A DNA stretch of 64,000 nt from Scleromitrula shiraiana (GCA_028455995.1 JABELC010000001.1:2964501-3028500), one strand, 5' to 3'; positions 13,767-26,813 are shown, numbered from the stretch's first letter. A program made the numbers and translations. The notes: generated by a model not told the origin, from the sequence alone.

Positions 13767-14397
13767 AGAGGGAATAGGGAAGTCAGATGATGATCTAGGA
13801 GGATCATGTGAAGTGTTGATAGTGATAAGGATCTTTGCTTTTGCTACTTGCTTTTGTTACTTGCTTTTGCTTTGCTTTCATTGAACGGAGAACCTGGAGT
13901 TGAGTAAAATGTGTACTTTCGGATGATAGATATATGATTGATGATGAATGATTGGGAACTATACATAGCTGTAGGGTTCGCATGGCTCAGAGAAAAAGAA
14001 TACTTTCTCTCTTCTTGGCCGGCACAATGAAAAGCTCACTGGCCGTTCTCAATACGAATCATATTCTGAATGCATATTCCTCGTCTAGTCCCTATGGATT
14101 TGTTTCATCCTGCAGTTTTACCAATGTCATCTGCCCATCGGGTCATAACTTAACAAGAACTTCTTGTGTAGACTTGATTACTGCAACTCTAATCACAATG
14201 GCATCCCATCAATTCAATATTATCATATTTTGACACAAAATGATCCATGCTCGGATCTTTAGCAAATCAAGCTAGAGGGATGTCTCCCCAAATCCAAACT
14301 CCAATCCATATCGAATGCCCTCCCAAATTTTACCCAACCAAAACTCCTACCGCATATACACAATCACCCACAATAGCCACTCATCCCATCCCACCCC
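13767..14397. other. Intergenic region, nothing recognised
   Basis: This is the shared 3' side of the acidic secreted protein gene and the IMP3 gene. Short open frames occur but none has a recognisable protein. Confidence 0.6.
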
Positions 14398-15041
14398 TCA
14401 CAACAAATCAAAATCATCCAACTTCTCCCTATATCTAAGAATATTCCTCTTAATCTTACTCCCATCCACCCAGGTAACAAAATCCTCCATACTCCTCGTA
14501 ACCAAAAACGCCGTATCGGTAATCGTCTCCGTGCCCACCCTCACATGGCCCTGCTCGATAATTTTATTCGCAGCCTGCACCGTCTCCGCCATGCGAAGTC
14601 GCGTCATGACGACGGGGAGGCGGCGCCGACAGAATGCGGATACTGTGACGTGGTTTTCGACGGAGGAGAGCTTGGAGGTCGAGGCGGTGGTGGGTAGGAT
14701 GCCCATGTCGTGCAGTTTGGAGAGGAGGAGGGTTTCGTGCTTTAGGCGGGTGGGTGAGTCGGGGGGGAGCAGGGTTAGGCGATGCGCGAGTTGACGGAGG
14801 GACTGGGTGGGTTGGTTAGGTTTCTTGTTTTTGTCCATTGTGTTTGCTTCTTTGTGTGAGAATTAGAAATTTAAAAAGTACATACACCACATAATCTATT
14901 ATATTTTTGATAATCCCCCGGTTTCTGAATCGCATATCTTCTTATCACAGCCGCATCTCGATGGTTGTTATCAGAAGCATATGTAGTGAAATCGACTTTT
15001 CGCAGGAGCTTCTGCTCATGATGTTTGAGTTTTCGAACCAT
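14398..15041 (-). CDS. IMP3: U3 small nucleolar ribonucleoprotein IMP3
   Basis: Two exons (15041-14886 and 14802-14398) joined over an 83-bp intron (GTATGT to CCCAG) give 186 residues, the usual size of IMP3. The N-terminus MVRKLKHHEQKLLRKVDF and the stretch RRYAIQKPGDYQKYNRLCG are characteristic. The C-terminal part is an S4-type RNA-binding domain (RRRLPVVMTRLRMAETVQAA, then IEQGHVRVG). IMP3 is part of the Mpp10 complex of the small-subunit processome and acts in the nucleolus in 18S rRNA maturation. It appears intact and is a housekeeping flank of the region. Confidence 0.95.
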
Positions 15042-15260
15042 TTTGAAATTTTGAGCGGATTTTATATGATAGACAATTGATTGTTAAGAAGCTTGATAAC
15101 AAAAGCTAAAGATGATGGAGAAGATCAAAATAATTTTTGACCGCTCGGAGAAACATTCTTCCGAATTTCTACGACCTGACCCACATCAAAACTTGGTATA
15201 CTCGATGCCATTGATGGGTGATTGAACTCTGTAAAAAAGAGGGAACAAGATCAGTTAATC

Positions 15261-16222
15261 ATGCCTCCACGGTTACAATGTCTCCATACGGTGCGAAATC
15301 TACTTTCGCGACCCCATCCCAGAGTGCAATTCTCTACCACCAGAGCCATATTCGTTGGTACGTTCATGCCATCACCATATTAACCAAATCAAACTTACGA
15401 ATTCATCAGACGAACCCTCTAATTCCGCATTCCCAGAGAGCATTTTCAAATCTTCAGAAAATATCAATCAATCTCTAGGTTACCAAAGTAATACCGATCC
15501 TCTCATTCTATTCCTCAATCATACATACAACAACTAACCAACAAACAACCACAGGTGACATCCGAGGCTCCTACCACTCACTCACACAACTCATTGCGCT
15601 AGGCGAACGCAAGAGGCTCGAAGTCAAAGTGCAAAACGAAAAGGCGGAACAGGAATATGCAAAGGCCGGACCGACGGAGCCAATTGAAGATGCTACGTAT
15701 AGAGGGGAATTGAGTAAGCAGATTACGAGACGCTGGAAGGTGGGCGATGTGTATGCGCCGCATGATTTGACGCCCAGGGAGATGGAGAAGTGGAGGGTTA
15801 GGGATAGGGTCACGAGGGATGTTTTTGATGTGGTGGATTTTAAGCCTTTGGATGATTATAAGGTGGGTTGTTTTCTTTCCTTTTGTTTACTCTGTTAGCT
15901 ATGGGATGCTTGAATTGGAGCTGATATATATATTCTGGTGTAGAATTTTTCCATCATGTCGGAATATATGACGAATATGGGTAGGATTAAGGGGAGGAAG
16001 GTAACAGGGTTGAGAGGGGTAAACCAGAGGAAGATTGCGAAGGCTATTAGAAGGTCGATCGGTATGGGGTTGATGCCTAGTGTGCATAAACACCCAGAGC
16101 TTATATATAAGGAGAGACAGCGTGCGCCTTTTATGAGTGCAGGCAGTTATAGTAGACCTATTGCTCCTGATGGTACTAGTAGTGATGTTGGAAGCAGTCT
16201 TGGTAACTTAAAGCTTAGTTAA
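15261..16222 (+). CDS. RSM18: Mitochondrial small-subunit ribosomal protein bS18m
   Basis: Three exons (15261-15357, 15555-15862, 15944-16222) joined in phase give 227 residues. The N-terminus (MPPRLQCLHTVRNLLSRPHP) is basic and lacks acidic residues, as in a mitochondrial targeting peptide. The C-terminal exon carries the S18 core, including MGRIKGRKVTGLRGVNQRK and KAIRRSIGMGLMPSVHKHP. The fungal protein is longer than bacterial S18 because of the N-terminal extension. It is divergently transcribed from IMP3 across a short promoter and acts in the mitoribosome. It appears intact. Confidence 0.92.
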
Positions 16223-17927
16223 GAAATCCATCAATTGTATGGCATCTATTCGAATTGAGGATTTTGTGGTGTGTGTCAAGAGATACTTTCATGGAATATT
16301 CTCTATATTTTCAACATGTAATGTTTGCTACTTATATCCTGCCTCAGATGTAATTCAAGTGTAGCCTAATCACTCAATGAGTGCTGCAGCTGATTGGATA
16401 TCTGGGGAAGGGTCTCACCACTGGATATTTGTCAATAGGAACGAGAAAGGGATACATACCCCCCTACACCAAGTAAAGCATCATAATTCACAATAGCACG
16501 CACCCTCAACCCAATAACATCTCATCTCCACCCCCAAACTCACATATTCATATCAAGTCCCTCCACACCCTCAACCCCCCCCTCGCCTTCACCGTCAAAC
16601 AACCCCAACCATGAAAACATAAGCAAAAGCAAAACAAAAGTAATCCAGTACCCAGCCATCAACTGCCAACCCGACCCACCCCATCCATCCCATCCCATCC
16701 ATCCCATCCATCCCATCCACCACAGCAAGAATGAATAAAATACACTGAGTAACAGTACACCAATCGCCCCCGGCACCCAAGCCCAGCAACAACCACTTCA
16801 ATACAGACCATTCCAAATGACACACGCACGACATATAAACGCTCGAACCTGACAACCTCTCACCCACCACTTCAATGCAGATAATCCAAATTACCTATCC
16901 CCGCAGATCCAAATGCCAACACCCAGTCAGTCAGTCTAACGTTGGTCGCTCGATCGCTCGATCTTTCTCTTTTGCTTCGACTATATCTGTTTTACAGCAT
17001 CACATCGCACCACATAACATAACATCCCGTCACCTCAAAAGTAATCCAGATATCGGGCGGTCATTTATACGATACCAGTATCCAGCATTTAATTAATACC
17101 CGGGTCACCAAAGCTCCTAGATAGCCTATCTATATTTAATCCGTTAATAAAGTTGTTTGCTTGCTTGGTCATGGATATGATGATACATGTACTTGATAAA
17201 CGGAAACGGAAACGAGGACTTGAAGATTCGGGTATGAATGTTGTTTATTTTTTTTTTGTTTGTTTGTTTGTTTGTCTATTTGTCTATTTGTTTATTTAGT
17301 TGGTTATTTAGGGAGAAAGGTTTCAGTATACGATGATATGTTACTGGAAAGAAGAGAAGGGATGAGGGAAAAGGAAGGGGAGAAAGATTAGTTTGCAGTG
17401 GTACATTAGGACCTGGGGGATGGATTGAAGGACGAAGGTGAAGCTTGGAGTGTATTGTGGAAGGTGAGTTGAGTTTAATGGGGTTTGAGGGGCTGGAGCT
17501 GTGGTGTAGATTGTGCTTTATTTGTCGAAAGTTAAGTTGTCTCGATTTGGTGCAGATGAAGCTGTGTTTTTTGGTGATGTTACGAATAGTATAGGAGAAT
17601 TCCTTGACTATCAAGCAGACGAGTGAAGGAAGTGGGCGAAGAGATTGTGTTATTTTTTATATGAATCTAAGTTCCTCGTGTGCTCCGTTGATTATTAAGG
17701 TTAAACTAATAGTACGAATTACTGAATCTAGGCTCATGATATTATACCTAGTGTGATAGTGAAAATTGATATGGTATATCTGATAATGTGAATTATAAGT
17801 AGAAACCCTGAAACTTTTCTCATGCTGAAAAGAAATAAAATTATATATACAATCAGTGTTGGGCTAGAGCTGGCCCATAGGTCGAGAAGTTTGAAGAGAA
17901 ATGACATGAAACGAGATGATAACAGCA
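16223..17927. other. Intergenic boundary between housekeeping genes and the metabolite cluster
   Basis: No convincing gene. CCATC-type simple repeats (about 16676-16720) and TTTG repeats (about 17256-17290) are present. Open frames in the simple repeats have Trp/Gly-rich artefactual translations. Confidence 0.6.
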
Positions 17928-19692
17928 TTATACTTCTTCAACCACTGATAGTGTACAAGCTTCAGACGTGCCATTTTGCGTTACTTTCGGTTCTTCAGTA
18001 TTCTCCTCCATTCTGACCTCCGACTCTTCCTCGACCTCATCTTGTGGCACCGCTACCGTCCGATAACACAAAACAAACACCAGTCCTCCTAACACCGTAA
18101 CTGCAAACAACATCCAAAAACTATATTTATAACCAACAAGAATCTGATCCGGCACAATAGAGTTATGCGAGGCAGACTTTGTCACAATATTGGCGATGGC
18201 AATGAGAAAAGTAGCGCCGGCTTGATAGGCGATACCTAGGCAGGAACTAACTTCTGCGTGTTGTTTGCGAGGAATAAAACTGAGCATACTAGCTTGAGCA
18301 CGCACGGAAGCCGGGATATTACCGAGGACGAATAAAAGAGCAAAAACTATGGGATACCAACGGTGAACATCGGCAGGTATGAGAGCCCATGGAACTAGAA
18401 ACGCAGCAAGCCAGATAAAGGAAAGGCTAATTTGAGTACGCTCGCTTACGCGGGTTATGAGGAGATTGGCTACACTTCCTGATGCTATAAAACCGAACGC
18501 AGCAGGCTATTTTTAATATCAAAGGTTAGTTTTTGATGGTATTCTGGGAGTTCTAAGATATTAACTTACGAGAAGATACAATGCAGATCGTATAGCAGAA
18601 TATCCGAAGGAGTTTAGGAAGGCTTGGGTTACCACGAGAAACCAAGCCTGGTAGCCACCACCAGCCACGAAAAATGCTAGAAGCATGAGTGGCATGTTAC
18701 CTAAAGTGACGAATGCGCGAGGGACAAATGCATTTTCTATGTGGCGCTCATATACGACAAACGCTACAAGTGCAAGAGCACCAATAATGAGGGTGGTGAG
18801 AATAGCGGGATCTGTCCAACCACGATTTGGTCCGTCATTGAGACCATATGCTAAGCAAGGAACTCCTACACAACCAAGTGTAACTCCCATGGTATCGAAG
18901 GGATTGCCGTGTTGTTTAGTCTGATTTTTATATCCTGGGACCAGGAAAAGGGCGAGTAAGAAAATGACCGAGGAAACAATCAAGGTGAGCCAGAAGATAG
19001 CACGCCAACCCAAAGAGGAATCTACAATGATATTAGCTCTTATCATCTAGGGCTATATAGTTAATAGATCATACCGGTCATGACAGCACCAAGAATAATA
19101 CCGCAGATAATTCCGAATGGACCAGAAATCATGATCATGGAAAGTCCTTTATTACGTTGCTTCTCATCGTGAAATGTATATGTAATCAGAGGTACCAAAC
19201 TGATGCCCTAATGAGAAGATTAGACCAATCTAGTTGGATTGTTTCGATAGAAAAGTAAACTGCAATCCATACATTGATTCCACCACCCAATCCCGCAATT
19301 GCTCTCCCACAAATAAGACCATATTTATTTGGTGGCCACGCGCAAAGAATATTGGCACCAATCAACAACGCGTTACCCAGGAGAAACGCGATCCGAAGAC
19401 CAAATCTATCAATGATAGTTCCAGCAATGAGAAGAACGGCAGCAAAAGCGATGGTATAGGCAAGTACAACCCAATTGACTTCGAAAGGAGTAAGATTTTC
19501 AGAATGGCCAATATTTTTTAATGTGAGATTGACCATAGAAGTTTGAAATTGGTCCATGAAGTTTGCAAGCATGGCTAGAGATGCAATACCCCAACTGATG
19601 GCTTTGCTCTGACCTTGATATCCGTTGATTAATGGTTGAACCCATCGCCATGAAGACTTTTTGTTTTTATTTGTTTTTTCTTCCAATTCCAT
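17928..19692 (-). CDS. MFS drug-efflux-type transporter
   Basis: Four exons (19692-19273, 19207-19075, 19021-18570, 18506-17928) join in phase into 527 residues. Many hydrophobic segments are visible. The motif-A-like loop is IDRFGLRIAFLLGN, the fifth-helix region is ISGPFGIICGIILGAVMT, and LGWRAIFWLTL follows. The length and helix pattern suit a 14-helix DHA2-type exporter, the class of GliA in gliotoxin clusters, though assignment to that subfamily is by appearance only. The C-terminus is acidic and cytosolic. It is the leftmost gene of the cluster and a candidate exporter of the product. A 30-bp minisatellite abuts the start codon. Confidence 0.85.
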
Positions 19693-19936
19693 GTTGACAA
19701 GTTTCTCTCTGATTGTCGTGGTATTATCAAGTTTCTCTCGGGTTGTCTTGGTATTGACAAGTTTCTCTCGGGTTGTCTTGGTATTGACAAGTTTCTCTCG
19801 GGTTGTCTTGGTATTATCAAGTTTCTCTCTGATTGTCTTGGTATTATCAAGTTTCTCTCTGATTGTCTTCGTATTATCAAGTTTCTCTCTGATTGTCTTC
19901 GTATTATCAAGTTTCTCTCTGGTTGTCTTGGTATTA
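19693..19936. repeat. 30-bp minisatellite, 8 copies, abutting the MFS start codon
   Basis: Eight tandem units of the type CAAGTTTCTCTC-N18 begin at about 19697, 19727, 19757, 19787, 19817, 19847, 19877 and 19907, with a few variant positions (ATC or GAC at the unit start, TGATTG or GGGTTG inside). The unit is ten codons long, so the transporter frame stays open through it, but no ATG occurs upstream of 19692. Confidence 0.9.
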
Positions 19937-21132
19937 TGGTGTTGTTTATTTTGAAATATAAAAATTGTTCAAACTTTCCAAGACATGAAATTTGAATTGA
20001 GATTTAATAGAATAGAATAGTCTCCGGAATGTAGCCGAGTGAATGAAGTACAATGAAGGATGGGAAATTGGAGAAGGTGAATAATAATAAATAAATGAGA
20101 CAAATAGTTGAAAGAGAAGGAAGTGAGGAAAGGGTGAATAGAAATTGAGGTTAAGATGAAATATGAAAAGATTAGGAAGGAGCTCGCTCCCATTGAATTG
20201 ATTTAACTGAGGGTGTGAAAAAGAAAAATAAAAAGAGGAAATAAGATAATAAATGTGAATTTAGGAGGTCCGAGTCTTCCCAATGCTATACTATTATTAC
20301 ACAAACAAGAGGAGGAGATAAACTTTTCCAATCATTATATCAATTATCTCAATCATCACATGACAGTATAAGTATGACTTTTGCACATAAACTGTTAAGA
20401 GATTGAAGTTTGATCTTCAATGAGTCTAATGAGTCGCCATCAATCCATACATCCAATTCGAAACATCCCTCCGTGTTGTAATACACTACAGAGGAGCTTG
20501 AATAGATTCTAACATGTTCATCATATGGTACTGGGAGTACTTCCAAGGTACCATACCAGATCCTAGATCCCAGATCCCATACCAGGTCGACGGAATTCCA
20601 ATTCAGACCCGTTGGTGTATGTGTCTCATGATGTGAGAACCGGTTCAACAACCTGCAGATAACCAAGTACTACCCTACCGCATCTACCGCATGATGAAAA
20701 GGATGAGAATCTCTTGAGTCGTTACACGGTGTGAGTGGTGAAATTTAAATCCATAAGAGCGCTCTTGTTGCTTCGATCAACCCATTTCTGGCGGATGTAT
20801 ATCTCCAATTCCATTAGAACGTTGAATTTTAATAGACTTCGTTTTTATTGATCTGATGGATGATTTTGATGGCTCCACGTTGACTAGAACTACCTACTAC
20901 TAGTACTAGTATATAGGTGATTATTGATGAATCATCTGCTTACATAATGCTAGCTCTTGCCACATCTACTTATTAGCCTACGTCGCGTATTTAGAATTAT
21001 TTACGTGACTTTGCCTCACGCCAAATACATCTGAAATATCATGAACTAGTAACATTCTCAGAACAGGTCCCATATTTTGCACTCAATACTATTTGACAAG
21101 GGTCAGAAAGTTATCTACTATTGGCAACACCG
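19937..21132. other. Intergenic region, nothing recognised
   Basis: AT-rich DNA between the MFS gene promoter side and the 3' end of the P450 gene. No coding region, RNA gene or clear cluster palindrome is seen here. Confidence 0.55.
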
Positions 21133-23186
21133 TTATGCTTGCTTCTCATTAATCGAGATACATCCCAATCTACACTTGGGCTTCGTAACCCATTCCTCGG
21201 GATTTGTTTTGAGATGCTTTCTCCCCACAGCAATCATACCACCTTCTTTTTCCGGAATCATGATTACTTCGTATTCCAGAATGATTGAGGAAACTATACT
21301 GCGTAGCATACGATCTGCAAGATGTTTACCCATACACTGTCGGGGACCAAATCCGAATCTCCACAAGTTATACCGTGTCTGTTGGTGAAAGTAAGTTCGG
21401 TTGAATAATCAGATTTAAAAAACACTGAGATTACAAACCTTGAATCTATCCAGTTTCTGGAATCTCGAAGGGTCATAAACAGAAGTATTGTCACCCCAAA
21501 ATTCGGGACGGTTGTTAAGAGCGTACGCATCTACTATTACTTGAGTCTAGGACGACAATTAGCAAGATAGTTTCTGCAATTAAAATACCCGCCTGTGAAG
21601 AAAGGTAGACTCCGAAAAAGAGTGACGATAGATATGATAACCCACATTCTTAGGTATGATCCAATCTCCAACTTTTCTATCCGTTGGAGGAGCTTGTGGT
21701 ATTGAAAAATCTAGATTTTAGGTTAGGTCATAAGTCTACGCCATTCTCAATAAACCAAAAAAATAACTCACATGCGAATGGGCGCATTCTGGAAGATTCA
21801 TTTATACAAGCAGCCAGGAAGGTATTGTTCCGTGCAATATATTCATCCCACAATTCATCCGAATTCTGAGCTCCTTCGATGCTCAAGTTTTGCTTGATCT
21901 CTCTTCGAAGTTCGCTCTGAATTTGGTAATTGGCTGCCAAATACACAAAGTTCCATCCCACGGCTCCAGATGTGACATCTAGATTTGCGAAAAGAGACTC
22001 ATCGAGTGTTTGCAGAAGCTGTCTCCATTTTTGATTAGAGATTTGGGTGTTATACTGTTATGTATACCGAGAACGTGCTGGAATGAATCATCTTACCTGC
22101 ACCTTTGGTAATTCTCCTCTAATCATCATCTCCCACAGAGGAATTATTGGGCTGCCTTCCCCATTGCTTTTCTTCGCCTGATAAAGTTTCTCGTTGAACA
22201 CCATCCATTTTGTCTGAAACTCTTTCAACATTCGATTGAACTTCAACATTGGGAAGAACTTCGCAACCCAGAACCTCGCTAGGCCTCCTTTGATGACATA
22301 TTTGAACAACTCCTCCCTTAATGGCGCCAATTCTTTCAGAGAGTCCACGGTCTCATCATCTAAATATCCATAAATCAAGGTTGCCGTCGTCAAGAAGGGA
22401 TAAAAGTTTAGATCTTTATCTGGGTCAAAAGATCCATCTTTCACACCGGGCATATTTTTGAACCATGACATATAGCGCCATGTTTCTCTTCTAATAACAT
22501 CGGAAGACTCTTGTATCGAAGTATGTGTGAACGGAACTTCGAGCTTCGAACGTACCTTGCGCCAAGGTGTACCGTTAAGGAGTCCGACACATGATCCGAG
22601 GATTTCACTCATGAGCCAACCAGAATCACTATTCGTGGCTTTTGTGTGGGTATCAGAGTCTTGGAATATTATTTTTAGGTGTTGTGGATCAGACACTACA
22701 CTTTGGATTTCTCAATGTTTCACTTTCTATCCTCTCCAGCTGATATATGCAGCAAAATAAGAAGGAATTAAAAGGTACGAGTAAGAATGACGACTAACAC
22801 TTCTGGCTTTGAACCGGCCCAAATTCTATATATACTTCCAAACTCGTTTCTCCATTTTTCTCCGTTTTCACGTCCCTTGATGAATTTTTCTACATCACCG
22901 GTACCATTTGGAAATCGATAAGGAAGAGATGGGAGGTTTTTTGTGCCTGTTGTATTTCTGATGGGATACCGGTAGTGGCAATAAATCTAATATTATTTAG
23001 CCTTCAGGTTGTGTCGAAACCATATCAGGGACTCACGTTTAAAACCCTTGATAGACTCTCTATGCCTAACGTCTCTATTTTCTGGTAACCATATCTGGAA
23101 ACGATAGCCACAACCAAAAGGAATGGGAAAATCCAAATGTATGAGAAACTTCTGGGGAACAGAAAGTCCAAAATCAGTTTCATCAT
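21133..23186 (-). CDS. gliC-like: Cytochrome P450, GliC-like ETP tailoring enzyme
   Basis: Seven exons (23186-23037, 22986-22799, 22700-22097, 22018-21772, 21710-21646, 21546-21439, 21378-21133) join in phase into 535 residues. Exon 1 encodes an N-terminal membrane anchor (hydrophobic around residues 12-35), so it is likely an ER enzyme. The haem motif FGFGPRQCMGK places the thiolate ligand at Cys469, and an ESSRMRP motif marks the K helix. The sequence around the haem (WRFGFGPRQCMG) is like that of GliC/SirC-type enzymes of ETP clusters. GliC hydroxylates the diketopiperazine alpha carbon before glutathione addition; the same role here is inference. It is divergent from the GST gene, sharing a 546-bp promoter with two cluster palindromes. 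Confidence 0.85.
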
Positions 23187-23337
23187 ATTGAATTAGAACG
23201 AATTGAAAGTAAACCGAGGTGGTATGAGCGAGTCGACAATGACTATCTTCCCCATTCATATCATCATGTCTAAATCGATACTTCTAGGCTTCATATCACA
23301 CTTCGCTACGGAATTTACGTTGTGTAACCATTTTCAC

Positions 23338-23348
23338 CCGGCGGCCGA
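23338..23348. promoter_or_regulatory. Candidate Zn2Cys6 site CCGG-CGG-CCGA
   Basis: CCGGCGGCCGA matches YCGG-N3-CCGR and differs by one base from the TCGG-N3-CCGA motif reported for gliotoxin cluster promoters. Confidence 0.5.
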
Positions 23349-23388
23349 AGTGTATAATGATATCAACCAAGACATATTCCTCATAAAG

Positions 23389-23399
23389 CCGGGGTCCGG
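23389..23399. promoter_or_regulatory. Candidate Zn2Cys6 site CCGG-GGT-CCGG
   Basis: CCGGGGTCCGG is the second copy of the palindrome in the same divergent promoter. Confidence 0.5.
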
Positions 23400-23732
23400 T
23401 GTACGTGGTTACTCGTACTTTCTGTTAGTCAGAAACCATGTTTTTACTGATATCTGATTTTCAATTCTATGCCGGCTATGTGTCCAGTTTGCATATTGTA
23501 GTTGCTCCGCATAGAAACCGAGGTACCATTCAAAATTGAATGATCAGTTATACATTTCTAAGCTTAACTTTCGAGTGCGTCATCGGAACTCTTCACTATA
23601 ACCGATGAAGTGAAAATCAGATGATGGGCATAGATATATGATTATTTCATGGACTTAAAAATATGAATGAAAATTACGATCTTGACTTAATGTTCTTGAA
23701 CGATTTCGAAAGTTTGGAATTGAGCAAGCAAA

Positions 23733-24832
23733 ATGAACACGCCTGAAAACGAGCAAAGCGAAATCCATGGCGAGCATCCAGAAGTTGTGGATATGGATCC
23801 CAAACAGCAGCATGTGGTTCCTGTTGAGTATCAATATCCAGAAGTACAATTTGGTGATATACCCTACAACAACAAACCAATTATCTTCGTCGTCAAAGGT
23901 ATTGGAATTTTGTCTTCTTCTTTTACTACAAATCAGCCCCAACTAACCAAGCCCAACAGCCAACAAAACCTCCTACATCAACTACATGAAAGTACTCATG
24001 CTAGCGCACGAGCTCCACCTCTCCTACGATATATCCGTCGTCTCTTCCACCCGCGAACCATGGTATGCGCCCATCCATCCCGAGCGCTACGTACCTAGCA
24101 TTCGAGACCGTGACCCCGTTACTGGGGAAATCTTTCATGTCTTTGAGAGTACGGCTTGTTTGCAGTATTTGGCCGAGGCTTATGATACGGAGGGGCTTTG
24201 GAAGGGGAAGAATGCGAGGGAGAAGGCCGAGGTGTTGAGTTGGACGGCTTATCAGACGGCGGGGATGGGGTGAGTAGTTTTCCTTTCTTTTTTGCATCTT
24301 GTTGCGGGAAAGATTATAGGAACGTTTTGGGGATGAACCGGAATTAAGTTGGGGAATATTTGAAGAGAAATGGATATCCTGATTATAAACTCACACTTTG
24401 AATTCTAGAGCAACATCAAAATACTGGCTCTACTTCAGCCGAATGCACGCCGAAAAACTCCCCAAAACAATAGAAAAGTACGTACCAATCCATTCATCCA
24501 TCCATCCATCCATCCATATCTCCCATCTCCCATCCCCCCAAACCCACCTAACTCACCCCACCCCCAGATTCCACACCAACGTCCTCGCCCAATGGGACAT
24601 CCTCGAAAAACGCCTCTCAGACCCCACACAACTCTACATCGCACTTAAAGATCGCCCCACGATTGCGGATCTCGCTTATTTCCCCTTTGCCATGCCGTAT
24701 ATGTTTGAGTTTATGGAGGTGGAGATGGGCAGGTGGCCGGGGATTAGGCGGTGGGCGGAACGGATGGGGGAGAGGGGGGTGGTGAGGGGGGTGGGGGAGT
24801 GGGTTAAGGGGGTGGGGAATGAGGATGCGTAG
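23733..24832 (+). CDS. gliG-like: Glutathione S-transferase, GliG-like
   Basis: Four exons (23733-23898, 23960-24269, 24409-24477, 24568-24832) join in phase into 269 residues. The thioredoxin-fold half contains KTSYINYMKVLMLAHEL, YAPIHPERYVPSIRD and the substrate-binding FESTACLQYLAE segment. The helical half contains the SKYWLYFSRMHAEK and RPTIADLAYFPFA segments typical of fungal Ure2p-like GSTs. A low-complexity N-terminal extension of about 50 residues precedes the fold. In gliotoxin biosynthesis GliG adds two glutathiones to the activated diketopiperazine, which is how sulfur enters ETPs. That role here is inferred from the company it keeps. It appears intact. Confidence 0.87.
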
Positions 24833-25227
24833 GTAGGGGGTGTGGTGGAGGTGTTGACAGGGATGTTGGGGTGGGGTTTGGTGCTAGCTTTTATTCCCAT
24901 TCTACGATTTATTATTTCTAGCAAATTTTTATTCTTCAGTTTGTTTAATTGTTTTTGAGATATTTTGTATTAGTTTTATAACACGAATCTGTAGCTGAAA
25001 CTTGAAAACCCTTGTTTCCATACCCCTCATTTTCTGATGGTTTAATTCCACATTCTATTTTCTGATATACAAGTCTTTTGATGACTTAGAGATACAGTGA
25101 TCAACGAGTCCATGGATTGAATAAAAATCAGAATATCATTGTTTACCGAACAAACATAAATTATTAAAAAAAGGGAAAATAGATACAATACAGTAAATCA
25201 GCAAAATTCTGCACCTTGTTCTCCTAT
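24833..25227. other. Convergent 3' intergenic region
   Basis: Nothing is recognised between the GST and methyltransferase 3' ends. Confidence 0.55.
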
Positions 25228-26813
25228 TTAGACATCTCCAACAGATTCATCACCCCCATTCCCCACAAGCCTAACCTCCAAAATGGCATCCCTCATCGCC
25301 AACTCCTCCTCCTGCCAAACCCTCACCACCTCCAACCCACTATTCGCTTGCCGCACCAACTCCTCAAACTGCCCCCGCGTCCTCTGTTTCCCATTCGCCC
25401 CCAAAAACGCCATCATATCCATCGCATTGACAAACGGCACACTCTCCGTCCCAATACACTCCGGAACCAGCGTATCCACGATCAAAATCCGCGATCTCGA
25501 CGCCTCCATCACATCGGCTATATTGCGCAAGATCTGCACGGCAATGACATCCGCAAAGCCGTGCAGAACATGACGCATCATATAGACCTCTGCGCGGCAC
25601 ACGGGGGATCTCGAAAACAGCCCTGCTTCTTTCCACGAGATGGGGAGGTTTTTGTATTCTGGGTTTGCTTGTCCGAGGGCAAGAGCCTCCCCGATGTCCT
25701 GCACGATGTACTTGAGATGCGGGTATTTTCGAGCGAGGTTGGCCGACACGTGTCCGCTTCCTCCGCCGACGTCGACGATGGTGGATCCCCCGGGGAGATT
25801 CTCAAATGGGTAGGGGATTTCGGCGAACATGGCGTTGAATGCGGACATGGAAAGGGCAGCGCGTTGGCCACGTTCGGCGTCGCTGGAGAAATAGTACTCG
25901 AATTGGTTCAGTTCGGCTGCAATTTGGTATGTGGTTAGTATGTGAAATTAGATGCTTGGTTGGATTTTGATGGGAATTTTGATGGCAATGTTAGGTTATT
26001 TGGGAGTGCAGATATAAATGTATAGAACGGAGTGACATCTTACTGTTAAAGGCTTTAGAAAAAGCGCATTTCCCACCATCATCTGGGATCTGGAAATTAT
26101 GTTCCTCGAGCGCGGACAATAGGGATCCGGAAGCTCGTAGGATATCATCGGCGCTATACAACTTCAAATCAACTTCCATACAAACGTACCAACTATATAG
26201 GGGTATAATTACCTCAATCCAATCCAAGCTTCAACCCCCGGAATCTGGAGAGTTTTAGAAGCTGCATTATGAATATAATTCTTGGGCGAAACTTCCTCAA
26301 ATATAAACTTTTGGGTTAAAATTCGTAGTAATCTCCCTAGAGTTTGAAATAGGGTTAACCAAACTGTGACTTGACATGTGGGAAAGGGTAATCAAAGATA
26401 TCTCAAAACTCACAGATTAAATCACTCGAGGCCCCAGTAACTTGAGAGAGTTGATCCAAACTAGTAGGATGTTCGCGATCATCCGACATGTGATGATGAA
26501 GTTTTAACCTTATAGCCACAGAAGTAACGGCAGAGAGTATATAGCCCGCTGTATCTACGAACAATCTTTCAAAGGGTGATTGAACTAGAGCAGAAATTTT
26601 CTCGCATGCTCGGATAATCTCCCGTTTGACTCCTTCGTCTTCTATCCTGCCCTTGATGATCGTAGAATTTGACGAGGGCAGTGAATCGGTTCGTAGTGAT
26701 GGAGCATTTTCACCATTGGCCTGGAGTGACTGGAGATATTTGTCAATTTCGTTGTGTAGGATTTGACGGAGTAGTTGGAGGTCTTCGGTCTGAGAAACTT
26801 TTGAGGCAGACAT
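25228..26813 (-). CDS. SAM-dependent O-methyltransferase A (GliM-like family)
   Basis: Four exons (26813-26414, 26336-26213, 26153-26044, 25916-25228) join in phase into 440 residues. The N-terminal part is the winged-helix dimerisation region of plant-type O-methyltransferases. The SAM-binding motif IVDVGGGSGHVS lies at about residue 258, and MRHVLHGFAD carries the probable catalytic His region. The length and layout fit the fungal O-methyltransferase_2 family to which GliM belongs. Substrate is unknown: a phenolic or N-hydroxyl group of the diketopiperazine is possible. A perfect TCGG-TTT-CCGA palindrome lies 171 bp upstream of the start codon. It appears intact. Confidence 0.87.

Larger units (their letters stand above)
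23187..23732. promoter_or_regulatory. Divergent promoter of P450 (GliC-like) and GST (GliG-like) genes
   Basis: The 546 bp between two divergent start codons contain CCGG-CGG-CCGA and CCGG-GGT-CCGG 40 bp apart. No coding region is supported. Confidence 0.6.

Noticed and set aside
13149..13807. Antisense His-, Ser- and Leu-rich open frames over the acidic secreted protein gene
   Set aside because: They mirror the GATGAN repeats of the sense gene and have no domain.
16540..16870. Two overlapping Trp/Gly/Met-rich open frames
   Set aside because: They are translations of a CCATC simple repeat.
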